A stretch of DNA of 64,000 nucleotides, taken from contig QCLC01000008.1 in the NCBI GenBank assembly GCA_003214855.1, forward strand, positions 1 to 64,000, given 5' to 3'. The translations under genes were made by a program, and so were the position numbers. Each line of letters begins with the position of its first letter. The stretch's first letter is position 1. Shown one piece after another: positions 1 through 10,153 of this stretch. The notes beneath the pieces were generated by a model, which did no database searches, was not told where the DNA came from, and saw only the letters and a program-made list of their open reading frames with translations. The DNA comes from Prochlorococcus sp. AG-412-I05 (GTDB lineage Bacteria; Cyanobacteriota; Cyanobacteriia; PCC-6307; Cyanobiaceae).

Positions 1-3000
1 GGCGCCACCACCAGAACCAACAACAGCTTTCTGCTGTTGCTGAAGGCTGTTTTGCAGCTGGGATGGAGACGGAGGAGAAGCACCCAGATCTGGCAAACCA
101 AGTTTTTGAATCGCGACTGTGGTGGCCTGCTTATCAGCTGTCGCGACATTTCTCGCGGCTTCTTCAGATGTGACTGGGGTTACAGCAGGCTTGGTCGCCG
201 TTCGCGAGCTGCCTTCAGATGAGTCAGTCTCGCCCCCTTCATCTGCTGATTCGTCACCACCGCCTTCTTCGCCACCGTCGTCTGCAGCACCATCATCTGC
301 AGCACCGTCATCTGCATCGGCTTCTTCTCCGCCATCCTCTCCACCACCCTCGTCGCCTGCTTCTTCTCCGCCATCCTCTCCACCACCCTCGTCGCCTGCT
401 TCATCTCCAGCGGCTTCCTCACCACCTGACTCATCGCCAGCTGTGTCAGCAGTTCCATTGTCATCACCTCCACCTGACTCAGCCGTGCCATCACCACCGG
501 CTTCGTCTCCAACAGCAGCAGCGGACTCATCGCCTCCAACCGTTTCTCCTCCAGCTGCTTCACCGCCATCCGCGGAACCACCTTCAGCCGAAGCTTCTGA
601 CGTGGCAGCAGTAGAACCTGCCTTACCGGTCTCACCCGTCGTGCCAGCAGTGGCTGAGGTGTCTTCGGAAGCCATGCCAAAGGAGCCTTCCATAGACAGA
701 TCCACGGCAACACCAGGAGCATCAACCGCGGAATCAGGTGCTGCCATTAACGCGACTGTTTCAACATCCGCGTCGCTCCCTGCCTGCGATCCATCAGCTC
801 CGCCAGAATTTGCCGCAGCGTCATTGACCGCAGAAGCCCCACCTGCCTGAGTCGCTGTCGAATTACCAGACGCACTATTGCTTACACCAGACAAGCCACC
901 AGCAAAGGAGGTGTCGCCAGCGGCAGCGATGGAGGTCGGTTGATTAATAACATCAAGGTCAATGTTATCTACAACATTCTTACCAGCGACGAGAACAACT
1001 CCTGCAGCAATATCTGTTGTTGCTGTTGTTGCTGTTGTTGCTGTTGTTGCTGTTGTTGCTGTTGTTGCTTCAGATGTGTTTGTTGATGTGCCTGTATCCG
1101 AAGAGGTATCCGTAGTTGTAGCGGTATTTGTTTCTGTTGTTGTTGCTGTCGTTGCTATTGTTTCAGAGCTATTTGTACCATCTCCAGAATCGTAAAGGTA
1201 AGGAAAAATACAAGTGGCGTTAGGCGAGCAAGTCGTTGTCGATGAGTTTATAGGTTTGGTGACTTCTAAGATACCGTAATTCACATACGTTTGACCGCTA
1301 TAGGTGTTGGATCCACTGAGAGTTAATGAGCCATAACCATCCTTGGTCAAGGAACCACTACCACCTATTGCACCACTCAAGATCGCGGTTATGCCTGAAT
1401 CAACGTCAAACGTGGCTCCACCACTTCCCAGTGTATAGGTATCACTAGAATCGTCAGCTATATTGGTACTCATTTGCAATGTTGCACCATCAATCGTTAA
1501 AGAAGTAGTTCCACCCAATGCGTTCGAATTCGCCAATTTAAGGGTGCCACCGGTGACACTAGTGGCACCTGTAAAAGTGTTAACCCCACTGAGCTCAAGT
1601 GTGCCAGCACCTGTCTTCGTGAAGGTCCCAGAACCACTAATCACCCCGGCCAGTCCTGCTGTTATCCCTGAATCAATCAGGAACGTTGCTCCACTGGAAC
1701 CCAGTACCAAATCAGCAGAGTTCAGACCACTTGATGAATCAATATTTGCACTAATTTGTAGCGTTCCGCCATTAATGCTTAGATCGCCAGTCCCCACTGC
1801 CCCTGCATTCGAGGCCTGCAAGGTACCTCCTGTAATGACGGTTCCGCCCGAATAAGAATTACTGCCTCCTAGATTTAAAGTACTTGATTCAGTTTTGGTT
1901 AATTGACCAGAACCTAATACAAGATAAGCACCAGTAGCAGCCGAGCCTCCGGCCATTGAAACCGTTAAGTCATTATCGTTTGTTGTTATTGCAGCACCAA
2001 CCGTCAGCCCTCCACTAGCAGAAGTGAATTTAACAGGGTCATTAACAGTCAAAGTTCCTGATGTTGCAATGGCTGCCGAAGCACTATCTCCATATGTGAT
2101 CTGCGAAAAACCATTCTGTAGATTTTCCGAGCCCCAAACGCCAAGATCGTAGCCAGGCGTCTTACTGCCGTTATAGACAGAAATTGATTTGCCCGATGAA
2201 TAAGGAGCAAAGATAATCTCTCCAGCACCATTGACGCTAATTTCACTGGCCATGTCTATACTCACATCCGCCTTTAGCTTTGTGGTAACACTGCTACTTC
2301 CTGCTATAGGTGTAACACCTTGAACAGCAGTAGAATCCTTACGCGTAGCAAAGTATGTATCACCATATAGGGCTACCCTAGAAGAGGAACCATCTAATTC
2401 AGCAATCAATTCAATATCGCCAGCATTAGATAAAAACTGGTATTCCTGGCAACAATTAGCAATTGTACTCGTGCCCGCACCCCAGAAGTAAAGGCCAGCA
2501 GTCCCTGCCTGCTTACCAGTGATTCTGATTCCTCCGCCGGAAGTGGCAGAGCTTTGCAGCAGAACAGTTCCAGGATACTGATTTACATTTCCTTGACCTA
2601 GCCAAATACCTGCACGCGGCCCCCTGCCAACCAATTCAATTGCAGGAGAGGCAGTGCTCGAGCTGGAGATCACAAAGTCAGGGTAATAGGCAAAGGCTCC
2701 TAGATACATTCCTATACCACTATCTGTCTGCTTGCCTTCAAGATAAACTTTGCCAGAACCTGCTTCAATGACAACTTGACGCTGTGATGCTAAGCCAACA
2801 GACTCTGAATTAGAGTATGCTGAATGTCCACGCATTGTAATATCTCCACCTCCAGAGTTAATCGTCAATCTGGCAGCATTAGGAGAATTTTGATTATCCC
2901 CAATATTAACCCCTGAATATGTTCTTCCAGAACCCATATAAGCGTAGCCATCGGGGTGGCCATCACTATCCGTATCACTACCCCCAGCAATGGTGATCTT

Positions 3001-4539
3001 GCCGCCACCAGAGGTGAGCTCTGAAGAAGCTCCTATGTAAGCATAGTTAGCCGAAGCACCTGATGACACGTTGCCTGAATTGGCCCAGAAAATAATATCG
3101 CCGCCATTTGTTGTGATGTCTTTACCATCTGCCAATTTCACTAAGCCAGCAGCCTTGGCGGTGAAATCAAGCTCGCCAGCTGTTGAAATAATATTATCTG
3201 ATATGTTAACATTACTACCAGTAGACGTAAACGTTAGCGCGGCGTTGCCGCCAGAACTCTTAGTAATAGCCGAGTTAACAGAAACAACGCCCGCAGCTGT
3301 CAGCGCTACATCAGTTCCCGCATTCAACGTCGTTTCAATGACTGATGCATCAATCGTTGTATTGCTCCCAGAATCAACAGCATTTGCTGCAGCGACGCTT
3401 CCCGAACTGCCACCACTTGACACAATGTCTAAGTTATTTGGATCCAATAGCCACATTCCAGGATCGCCATTTTCTGCTGTTGCTTGAATATCAATATCTC
3501 CAAACGTGAGTAGAGCTCCAGACGTTTCAATCCGTCCACCACTTCCACCTTTCTGTCCAGCCGTTGCATGAAAATGGCCAGCAACATCAGTCAAGCCATC
3601 AGAGTTGTCAATATCGCTCCAGGCCACAATCGTTCCACCATCGCCCTCGCCGATGGCAGAAGCATCCAATAAGGCTCCCGATTCAATCGTTGTATGAACC
3701 GCCTGGCGGACTGATGGATCACTGTTCTGCCAGCTACCTCCTACCTGAATCAAACCACCACCCGTGGCACCAGTCGCCAAGAGCTGAGAGGAGCCATCGA
3801 CTCTGATCTGATCAGCCGTCAGCGTGATATTGCCGCCAATCGCCTCCTCCGAGCTCGTCGATAGCCGGCTATCGACGACTTCCACGCTCCCACCTGGTGC
3901 ATCAACCAGCAGGCTTTGATCAACTGAGATATCAATACCTTCCAGCAAAATTCTTGGAGTGGCGCTCATGCCAAGTTCTGCCAGTCGTTGAGGATCAGTC
4001 ACCAAGCCGTGAGATCCAGGCAACGGGTTCGCACCCAAGCCTGCAAGCTGCTGGGGAGTGCTATCGAAAACATTGAACGCGCCAGAGTTAAAGCGCAACG
4101 AGCTGGCCGTGCTCAAGCTGAGCTTCGAGGTGTTGACAAAGCCAACACCAGCACCGAGATGAATACCACCGGGCGAGAGCCAAAACAAATTGGCTGGTGA
4201 GGACAAGCTGACCTGCTTATTCAGATAGGTGCCACCAGGTGCTGTTACACCAACAACCAAATTACGCTTACCACCTGTGTCGAAATTGATGCCGGTGATA
4301 GCACCACGCGTATCAAAATCTTTAAATCTGTGAAAACGATTCTTGCCAGCATCGGTGCCGCCACTGATGTGACAATTGCCGCCACTGCACACACCTCCAT
4401 GCTTGCCATTTACTTTCGTGCCAAGGCCTCCCAGACCAGTGGCCCGCACATCAGCCCTGGCAGCAGAGCCAATCCAAAACCATCCACCCAAAGCAAAAGC
4501 CAGGGTTAAGGGCGTCAAACGTAATGGTCTTAAATTCAT
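1..4539 (-). CDS. TpsA-like large exoprotein / filamentous haemagglutinin-type adhesin (3' end outside the window)
   Basis: Minus-strand frame from ATG at 4537-4539 (MNLRPLRLTPLTLAFALGGWFWIGSAARADVRATGLGGLGTKVNGKHGGVCSGGNCHISGGTDAGKNRFHRFKDFDTRGAITGINFDTGGKRNLVVGVTAPGGTYLNKQVSLSSPANLFWLSPGGIHLG...) matches a signal peptide plus TPS secretion domain. Codon by codon from 1 to ~1320 I found no in-frame stop in this frame. Autotransporter-like repeats (GSGTFTKTGAGTLELSGVNTFTGAT..GGTLKLAN) occur at ~1300-1900. Divergent from a TpsB gene. I did not check every codon between ~1320 and ~3700. Confidence 0.85.
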   Translation of the reverse strand, partial: MNLRPLRLTPLTLAFALGGWFWIGSAARADVRATGLGGLGTKVNGKHGGVCSGGNCHISGGTDAGKNRFHRFKDFDTRGAITGINFDTGGKRNLVVGVTAPGGTYLNKQVSLSSPANLFWLSPGGIHLGAGVGFVNTSKLSLSTASSLRFNSGAFNVFDSTPQQLAGLGANPLPGSHGLVTDPQRLAELGMSATPRILLEGIDISVDQSLLVDAPGGSVEVVDSRLSTSSEEAIGGNITLTADQIRVDGSSQLLATGATGGGLIQVGGSWQNSDPSVRQAVHTTIESGALLDASAIGEGDGGTIVAWSDIDNSDGLTDVAGHFHATAGQKGGSGGRIETSGALLTFGDIDIQATAENGDPGMWLLDPNNLDIVSSGGSSGSVAAANAVDSGSNTTIDASVIETTLNAGTDVALTAAGVVSVNSAITKSSGGNAALTFTSTGSNVNISDNIISTAGELDFTAKAAGLVKLADGKDITTNGGDIIFWANSGNVSSGASANYAYIGASSELTSGGGKITIAGGSDTDSDGHPDGYAYMGSGRTYSGVNIGDNQNSPNAARLTINSGGGDITMRGHSAYSNSESVGLASQRQVVIEAGSGKVYLEGKQTDSGIGMYLGAFAYYPDFVISSSSTASPAIELVGRGPRAGIWLGQGNVNQYPGTVLLQSSATSGGGIRITGKQAGTAGLYFWGAGTSTIANCCQEYQFLSNAGDIELIAELDGSSSRVALYGDTYFATRKDSTAVQGVTPIAGSSSVTTKLKADVSIDMASEISVNGAGEIIFAPYSSGKSISVYNGSKTPGYDLGVWGSENLQNGFSQITYGDSASAAIATSGTLTVNDPVKFTSASGGLTVGAAITTNDNDLTVSMAGGSAATGAYLVLGSGQLTKTESSTLNLGGSNSYSGGTVITGGTLQASNAGAVGTGDLSINGGTLQISANIDSSSGLNSADLVLGSSGATFLIDSGITAGLAGVISGSGTFTKTGAGTLELSGVNTFTGATSVTGGTLKLANSNALGGTTSLTIDGATLQMSTNIADDSSDTYTLGSGGATFDVDSGITAILSGAIGGSGSLTKDGYGSLTLSGSNTYSGQTYVNYGILEVTKPINSSTTTCSPNATCIFPYLYDSGDGTNSSETIATTATTTETNTATTTDTSSDTGTSTNTSEATTATTATTATTATTATTDIAAGVVLVAGKNVVDNIDLDVINQPTSIAAAGDTSFAGGLSGVSNSASGNSTATQAGGASAVNDAAANSGGADGSQAGSDADVETVALMAAPDSAVDAPGVAVDLSMEGSFGMASEDTSATAGTTGETGKAGSTAATSEASAEGGSADGGEAAGGETVGGDESAAAVGDEAGGDGTAESGGGDDNGTADTAGDESGGEEAAGDEAGDEGGGEDGGEEAGDEGGGEDGGEEADADDGAADDGAADDGGEEGGGDESADEGGETDSSEGSSRTATKPAVTPVTSEEAARNVATADKQATTVAIQKLGLPDLGASPPSPSQLQNSLQQQQKAVVGSGGGA
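321..398 (-). repeat. Perfect 39-bp tandem duplication in acidic Gly/Asp/Glu-rich region of the adhesin
   Basis: cttcttctccgccatcctctccaccaccctcgtcgcctg at 321-359 repeated at 360-398; encodes AGDEGGGEDGGEE-type 13-residue units on the minus strand. Confidence 0.9.
1015..1068 (-). repeat. In-frame 9-bp tandem repeat (TGTTGTTGC on + strand, six units), encodes Ala-Thr-Thr repeats in the adhesin
   Basis: Direct reading: tgttgttgc x6; unit length is a multiple of 3 in the adhesin frame. Confidence 0.9.
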
Positions 4540-4687
4540 GCGCCAATCCTAATCGGAAACATCGCTAGGGCTCAAGAGATCAAGGGCTCAAGGGCTGAAT
4601 TCGTATATCCCGAATCTGGAATAGATTTCACAAATCAGCGAATAGCCCGCATGATGGTGGGAAATAACGCACAACTGTTCATCAATA

Positions 4688-6367
4688 ATGTTTCTACTTG
4701 CCCAGCTCGTTGCCCCCCCGATTCAACCCGGGCCGATTCGCCTACCTGAACAGTTTCCTATCGAATCAAGGCCGAGGCCGAGCGAAAACAAAGAGCCGGT
4801 GATCCTCAGCCCTCAGCTTCCACTCCCTAGCGAGCAGCAAACCACCCCAAATGCTGCGGACGGAATTCCAAGCTCAAGCTGGCGACCACCAGTTGAAGGA
4901 ACAACCCCCTATAGCTCGGAACAACTGCAAGCCATCCTCAATTCTTGTGGTCGCAAGACAATCCCAAGCACACTGAACGCTTGTGCTGCAAGCCTCACAG
5001 CACAGCTGGTGCGTGATGGCTATGTGAACACGCGCGTCTTCACCCTGACAACACCAAGCCCAGGTGCCCTTGAAGTTGTGGAGGGCCGCATCGCCGAGCT
5101 ACGAATCACCAGCTCTGATCTTGCGATCCAAGCCGATGTTGAGAAGCGGCTGAATCCACTCATCGGCAGCGTTCTCCATCTGCCTACTCTCGAAAAAGCC
5201 TTGGTCCGTGTGCGCAGCATTCCAGGTGTTGGACAAATCACTGGCGATCTCGGTCGCTTAGGCAGCGATGCCACCCAGGCCATTCTCAACCTCTCCATCG
5301 ACTCTGTTCCCATCCCATGGATGGGTGACTTCAGCCTCCGTAATGACGGCAACGCCGGCACAGGTGCTTATCGGGGCGTCACAACGGTGGTGAAGAACAG
5401 TCTCTTCAAACGCAAGGACACCTTCCTGCTCTATATGGAAGTGAATGGAGATGAGGATCCAGAGCTTGGCGCTGCAATCACATCCGCCAGCTACACCTGG
5501 CCTTTATCAGACACTTGGCGGCTCACTGGTTCCATGGGCTGGAGTCGTCGCTGGCTAGTGGAAGCTCTCGATGCAGCCCACGAGATCAGCTTCCGCCAAT
5601 TTCAAGGCATGGCCCAGGTCGATACCACCCTCTACGAATCAGATGATCAATTCTGGAGTGCCTTTGCAAGCATCAGCAGCAGCCGCAATGACGGCTACCT
5701 CGGGGGTTACAACGCGCCGCTTGTTGTTGGTGGCGGCCTCGATGGCTGGCTACACAGTGGTTATCTCAAGGCAGGCGTGAACTTCGGCGGCAACAACGGC
5801 AACCTGACTTGGGGTGGAAATCTCTACGGCATGCAAGGCATTGCCGGCTTCAGCACAGAGAATCAACTAGAAGAGCTGGCTTTCTTTGAAATCAAGCCCG
5901 GAGAAGCTCGAGCTATTGGAGGCCTCGTCAACCTTGGCTGGGCAATGCAACCCAAAGTAAATCTCAACCTGCGCGCAGCAGGGCAATGGGCGTTCACCAA
6001 GCTTCCCAGCGATATGGGCTTCGGCATTGGCAGCGATGTTGGCCTGATTGGTTTACCAGGCAGCCTGATCAGTGGCGACAGCGGCTGGATGGGGAGAGGA
6101 GAAGTCGTTTACACAGCATGGCAACAAGGCAATCAAGCATTCCAAGTCGTTCCTTTCTTCGGGATGGGTGGCGTACGCACAGAATTCTCTGATCTTGTTA
6201 TTACAGATACGGTCGGTTCTGGCGGCCTTCTTGGCCGCTACATCAATGGCGCCTGGCTCATGGAACTTGGATGGGCTGATTCATTCGAAACCAATGACAA
6301 CATTGGAATCTGGCAAGACTGGGTTATTGGCAACGGGCTTTATGCACGCCTGCAATATCGCTTTTAA
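4688..6367 (+). CDS. TpsB-family outer-membrane transporter (ShlB/FhaC/HecB type)
   Basis: 559 aa; POTRA-like N-terminal half (YSSEQLQAILNSC...VRDGYVNTRVFTLTTPSPGALEVVEGRIAEL), beta-barrel C-terminal half ending in ..LYARLQYRF; divergent from the TpsA-like gene. Confidence 0.9.
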   Translation: MFLLAQLVAPPIQPGPIRLPEQFPIESRPRPSENKEPVILSPQLPLPSEQQTTPNAADGIPSSSWRPPVEGTTPYSSEQLQAILNSCGRKTIPSTLNACAASLTAQLVRDGYVNTRVFTLTTPSPGALEVVEGRIAELRITSSDLAIQADVEKRLNPLIGSVLHLPTLEKALVRVRSIPGVGQITGDLGRLGSDATQAILNLSIDSVPIPWMGDFSLRNDGNAGTGAYRGVTTVVKNSLFKRKDTFLLYMEVNGDEDPELGAAITSASYTWPLSDTWRLTGSMGWSRRWLVEALDAAHEISFRQFQGMAQVDTTLYESDDQFWSAFASISSSRNDGYLGGYNAPLVVGGGLDGWLHSGYLKAGVNFGGNNGNLTWGGNLYGMQGIAGFSTENQLEELAFFEIKPGEARAIGGLVNLGWAMQPKVNLNLRAAGQWAFTKLPSDMGFGIGSDVGLIGLPGSLISGDSGWMGRGEVVYTAWQQGNQAFQVVPFFGMGGVRTEFSDLVITDTVGSGGLLGRYINGAWLMELGWADSFETNDNIGIWQDWVIGNGLYARLQYRF

Positions 6368-6691
6368 AGATCATCTCCTCAGCCACAATTATCTATGATT
6401 AACGAATTAAACCTGCAATCTTGACTCAAGCCGAACGCCATCAATCTATCAATGATAGTCAAACAATTTGCGCAAGAAATGCCTGCAATGACCTAATTAA
6501 TCATCGCAATATATTCAAGGCTTTCACGTATGATTAAAAATCTTAAGTACAAAAATTCAATGGTATTCATTCAGAGTTATTAGCAGCATTGCCGCCTTAA
6601 TCTCGAATCCCGCAAAAACAATCAACAACAGAACTCAAGAACAGGCCTAGATTCCTTAAGAATCCCCAGAAGACATCCATCCACCTGCGTC

Positions 6692-8638
6692 ATGTCGGTC
6701 GCCGAACCCAACCAAGCCAACCAATCATGGACCGTTGCCGACAGCACCACCCTCTATGGCCTGGATCGCTGGGGTGAACCGTATTTTTCAGCCAATGCAC
6801 GCGGTCATGTGGTTGTACAGCCACGTGGTGACCACGGTGGCTCTCTTGATCTAGTGGCCCTGGTTCAAGAGCTGCGCGGCCGCGATCTCAACCTGCCATT
6901 ACTCATCCGTTTCGACGACATCCTCGAAGATCGTCTCGAACGATTGCACGGCGCATTCGAGAGAGCCATCACTCAATACGGCTACACCAGTCGGTATCAG
7001 GGTGTCTTTCCTGTGAAGTGCAACCAACAGCGTCACGTGGTTGAGCAACTAGTCGAGAGTGGCCGTCGCTGGCACTTTGGCCTCGAGGCTGGTAGCAAGG
7101 CCGAACTGCTGATTGCTCTTTCCTTGGTAAGCGATCCAGAAGCCTTATTGATATGCAACGGCTACAAGGATCAGCGATATATCGAAACCGCAATCCTCGC
7201 TCGCCAACTCGGCCGCCAGCCTGTTGTGGTGATCGAACAACCCGATGAGGTGGAACGCATTATCCGCTCCAGCCAAGAACTTGGCGCAGCACCCTTCATC
7301 GGTGTACGAGCAAAGCTAACGACACGCAGTACGGGCCACTGGAGTAGCTCTGTAGGCGAGAAAGCCAAGTTCGGTCTCTCAGTCCCGGATCTGCTAGCCA
7401 CAGTAGAAGCCTTAAGGCAAGCTGATCTACTCAGCGATCTGCGCCTCCTGCACTTCCACATCGGCAGCCAAATTAACGACATCGCCGTACTCAAAGACGC
7501 ACTTCAAGAAGCCGCCCAAATCTACGTAGAGCTAAGCAAGCTGGGAGCCCCCATGGGGTATTTAGATGTTGGGGGTGGGCTGGGTGTCGACTACGACGGC
7601 AGCCGCAGCGCTAGCGCAGCATCGACCAACTACTCCCTACAAAACTACGCCAATGATGTAGTCGCAACGGTGCGCGAATGCTGTGAACCACATGGCATTA
7701 CTTTGCCTATCCTTGTGAGCGAAAGCGGGCGCGCGATCGCTAGTCATTTCTCAATACTCGTGTTCGATGTACTGGGCACAAGTACTGTCCCAGGTGCTGT
7801 CCCCCAGCAAACAGGAAAGGAACCCCTCACCATTAACAACCTCAGGGAGACCCTCGCCACAGTAATGGCAACTCAAAAGAGTGCTGTGACGGAGACATCG
7901 CGCCTACAGGAAGCATGGCACGATGCGATCAAATTCAAAGACGATGCCCTCGCTGCCTTCCGCCTGGGTTACATCACTCTGCCAGAGCGGGCTCTAGCAG
8001 AACAGCTCACATGGGCTTGCGCCGAAACAATTGTGGGCCAATTGCCTTGCAACGAAACAATTCCCGATGAGCTACAGAGTTTAAAAGCTGTTCTCGCTGA
8101 AACCTACTACGCCAACCTTTCAATATTTCGTTCAGCCCCAGATACCTGGGCCATCGATCAACTCTTCCCACTCATGCCGATTCACCGATTGAATGAAGAG
8201 CCAACTCGGCTAGGTCACTTCGCTGATCTCACATGCGACTCCGACGGGAAACTGGACCGCTTTATCGGAAATGGGCAAACCAAAACTCTGCTGGAGCTGC
8301 ACAACCTGCGCCAAAACGAGGCTTACATGATTGGCATGTTTCTCGGCGGTGCTTACCAGGAAGTGATGGGTAATCTGCACAACCTATTCGGCAGTACCAA
8401 TGCAGTCCACATCAGGCTAACAACAGGTGGTGGCTACCAGGTAGACCACGTTGTGCGAGGCAACACCAATTCCGAGGTACTCGAAGCGATGGAGCATAAC
8501 CCTGAGCTCCTACTCGAGCGGCTGCGCTTGGCTAGTGAACTTGCGCTTCAGCGAGGCGAGCTCAAGATCAATGATGTGCGGCGGCTGATGGACCATCTAG
8601 AAGCGAGCCTGCGTCAGGCGACGTACCTTCAAGGCTAG
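6692..8638 (+). CDS. speA: Biosynthetic arginine decarboxylase
   Basis: 648 aa; YQGVFPVKCNQQRHVVEQLVESG, LRLLHFHIGSQI, YLDVGGGLGVDYDG, SESGRAIASHFSILVFDVLG. Confidence 0.95.
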   Translation: MSVAEPNQANQSWTVADSTTLYGLDRWGEPYFSANARGHVVVQPRGDHGGSLDLVALVQELRGRDLNLPLLIRFDDILEDRLERLHGAFERAITQYGYTSRYQGVFPVKCNQQRHVVEQLVESGRRWHFGLEAGSKAELLIALSLVSDPEALLICNGYKDQRYIETAILARQLGRQPVVVIEQPDEVERIIRSSQELGAAPFIGVRAKLTTRSTGHWSSSVGEKAKFGLSVPDLLATVEALRQADLLSDLRLLHFHIGSQINDIAVLKDALQEAAQIYVELSKLGAPMGYLDVGGGLGVDYDGSRSASAASTNYSLQNYANDVVATVRECCEPHGITLPILVSESGRAIASHFSILVFDVLGTSTVPGAVPQQTGKEPLTINNLRETLATVMATQKSAVTETSRLQEAWHDAIKFKDDALAAFRLGYITLPERALAEQLTWACAETIVGQLPCNETIPDELQSLKAVLAETYYANLSIFRSAPDTWAIDQLFPLMPIHRLNEEPTRLGHFADLTCDSDGKLDRFIGNGQTKTLLELHNLRQNEAYMIGMFLGGAYQEVMGNLHNLFGSTNAVHIRLTTGGGYQVDHVVRGNTNSEVLEAMEHNPELLLERLRLASELALQRGELKINDVRRLMDHLEASLRQATYLQG

Positions 8639-8818
8639 AACTTGCCATCAATTTTTTATATCGCATAAAGGAGCAACTGTGATCAGAGCTCCTCATTGAG
8701 CACTCAAACTTCTCATGCCTGGAGATCAGAAACTTGCTTGACTGAAAGCTTTCCTAAAACACATTAATCTAAATCTGTTCTGGCTCGTCAATTCAACGAG
8801 TAGCCGTACTCAAAAACT

Positions 8819-9514
8819 CTAAGAAGCAAGCGGCAACAGCCCCCGTTTCACAAGCGGCTGCAGATCCACCAAACGCAGGCAGCCTTCGATCTCCTCCAGT
8901 GTTCCACGACTGCGCAGCTTGCTCAATGTCCGGGAGGTAGTCTCCCTGGACAAACCGGCCATGAGACCCAGCTCCCTTTGGGCTAAAGGTGGAATCGCCA
9001 CTTGGGGGTCATCGGCAGAAGAACTCTTACGGGCCAAATAAGCCAATGCATTGAGTAAGCGCGTCATGGCATCACTGGTCTGGATTGCAAAACGCTGATT
9101 GAGATCCCGTAAGCGAGATGCCTCAAGCTGAGCAAGGGCAAGGGCAAAGCCCACTTCCTTGCGCAGCAAAGCCACAAAAGGCGACGCTCTCATCTTCAAA
9201 AGCTTCACAGGCGTTAAGGCCACAACATCAGCAGACCTAGGTGCTGCATCAAGAGCAGCCATCTCACCAAACAAATCTCCCTCCCCCAACACTGACATCA
9301 CAACTTCTTCGCCATCAGCCGTATAAGTGCGGACTTTGGCCATGCCTGAGCACAACAGAAAGACCGACTCCCCCCAGTCTTGCTCCATCACGAAAACCTG
9401 TTCAGCACCATGACTGGACTCAAGATGGCGATCCAATAATTGCTGACAATTATCCGTTGTTAAAGCCGAAAAAAATGGCACCGCCTGCAACTGCTCAACG
9501 CTGAAACCAGCCAT
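8819..9514 (-). CDS. Crp/Fnr-family transcriptional regulator
   Basis: Cyclic-nucleotide-binding domain (GEGDLFGEMAALDAAPRSADVVAL) plus C-terminal HTH (LAQRELGLMAGLSRETTSRTLSKLRSRG). Confidence 0.88.
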   Translation of the reverse strand: MAGFSVEQLQAVPFFSALTTDNCQQLLDRHLESSHGAEQVFVMEQDWGESVFLLCSGMAKVRTYTADGEEVVMSVLGEGDLFGEMAALDAAPRSADVVALTPVKLLKMRASPFVALLRKEVGFALALAQLEASRLRDLNQRFAIQTSDAMTRLLNALAYLARKSSSADDPQVAIPPLAQRELGLMAGLSRETTSRTLSKLRSRGTLEEIEGCLRLVDLQPLVKRGLLPLAS

Positions 9515-10153
9515 TTCAATTATTTTTTAGTTATTAAATAGTAATGCAATAATTCCGATCAGGCCAACTTGCAAGAAAAATACAACCTCGAAATCACTCT
9601 TCAATTAACAATCAATTATAGGCGCATGAATCGACCTCCACTCCCAAAATAAGAATGAACTATTCCTGATGAAAACAGTCGATCTCAAAATAAAGCTGTT
9701 TCTGCCTAATGCAACAAGAGCTGGCTGTTCAGAACGACTGGCAACACGATGGTGATTAGCCGTCTTGGGCATGAATTGCGTCAAAGAGCAAGTGGGCCAA
9801 ACACCAAGCAGCTGTCTTAAGCCTTGGAGTGGTCATTGGCTGCATTGGCTTGCTCTACCCCAGAGACATAGAGCGTCTTGGACTGGCATTTGTCGATGCT
9901 GCACAACAGCCTCGTGGCCCAAGTCATGTTCCCGATGAAAACATAATTCTATATTGCCACGCAAACTGATTGCAAGACAAATTAAGACTTAATCTCAATA
10001 GTTGGCCCAAAATAATTATCTTAAAAAGAGATCTCCAGGCGCGAATATCACTATATTTATTTAAATAGTCTTCCCCCATAAAGCAACGGCTTGCATTGGA
10101 TCTGCAAGTTGTTGCCAGTCATACCAAAATAATGAAAACCATCCAAGGCGGCC

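Noticed and set aside
180-725. Minus-strand 181-aa ORF
   Set aside because: Different frame from the adhesin (4539 frame); Leu/Met/Arg-rich composition typical of an off-frame low-complexity repeat.
119-850. Plus-strand 243-aa ORF rich in Ser/Pro (SPPSSPPPSS...)
   Set aside because: Antisense shadow of the acidic low-complexity part of the minus-strand adhesin, whose frame is supported by a TPS domain, signal peptide and passenger repeats.
1015-1068. Short repeat cluster as possible CRISPR
   Set aside because: Contiguous 9-bp in-frame codon repeat without spacers.
1463-3487. Plus-strand ORFs 1463-1855 and 3071-3487
   Set aside because: Antisense to the adhesin; no recognisable motif.
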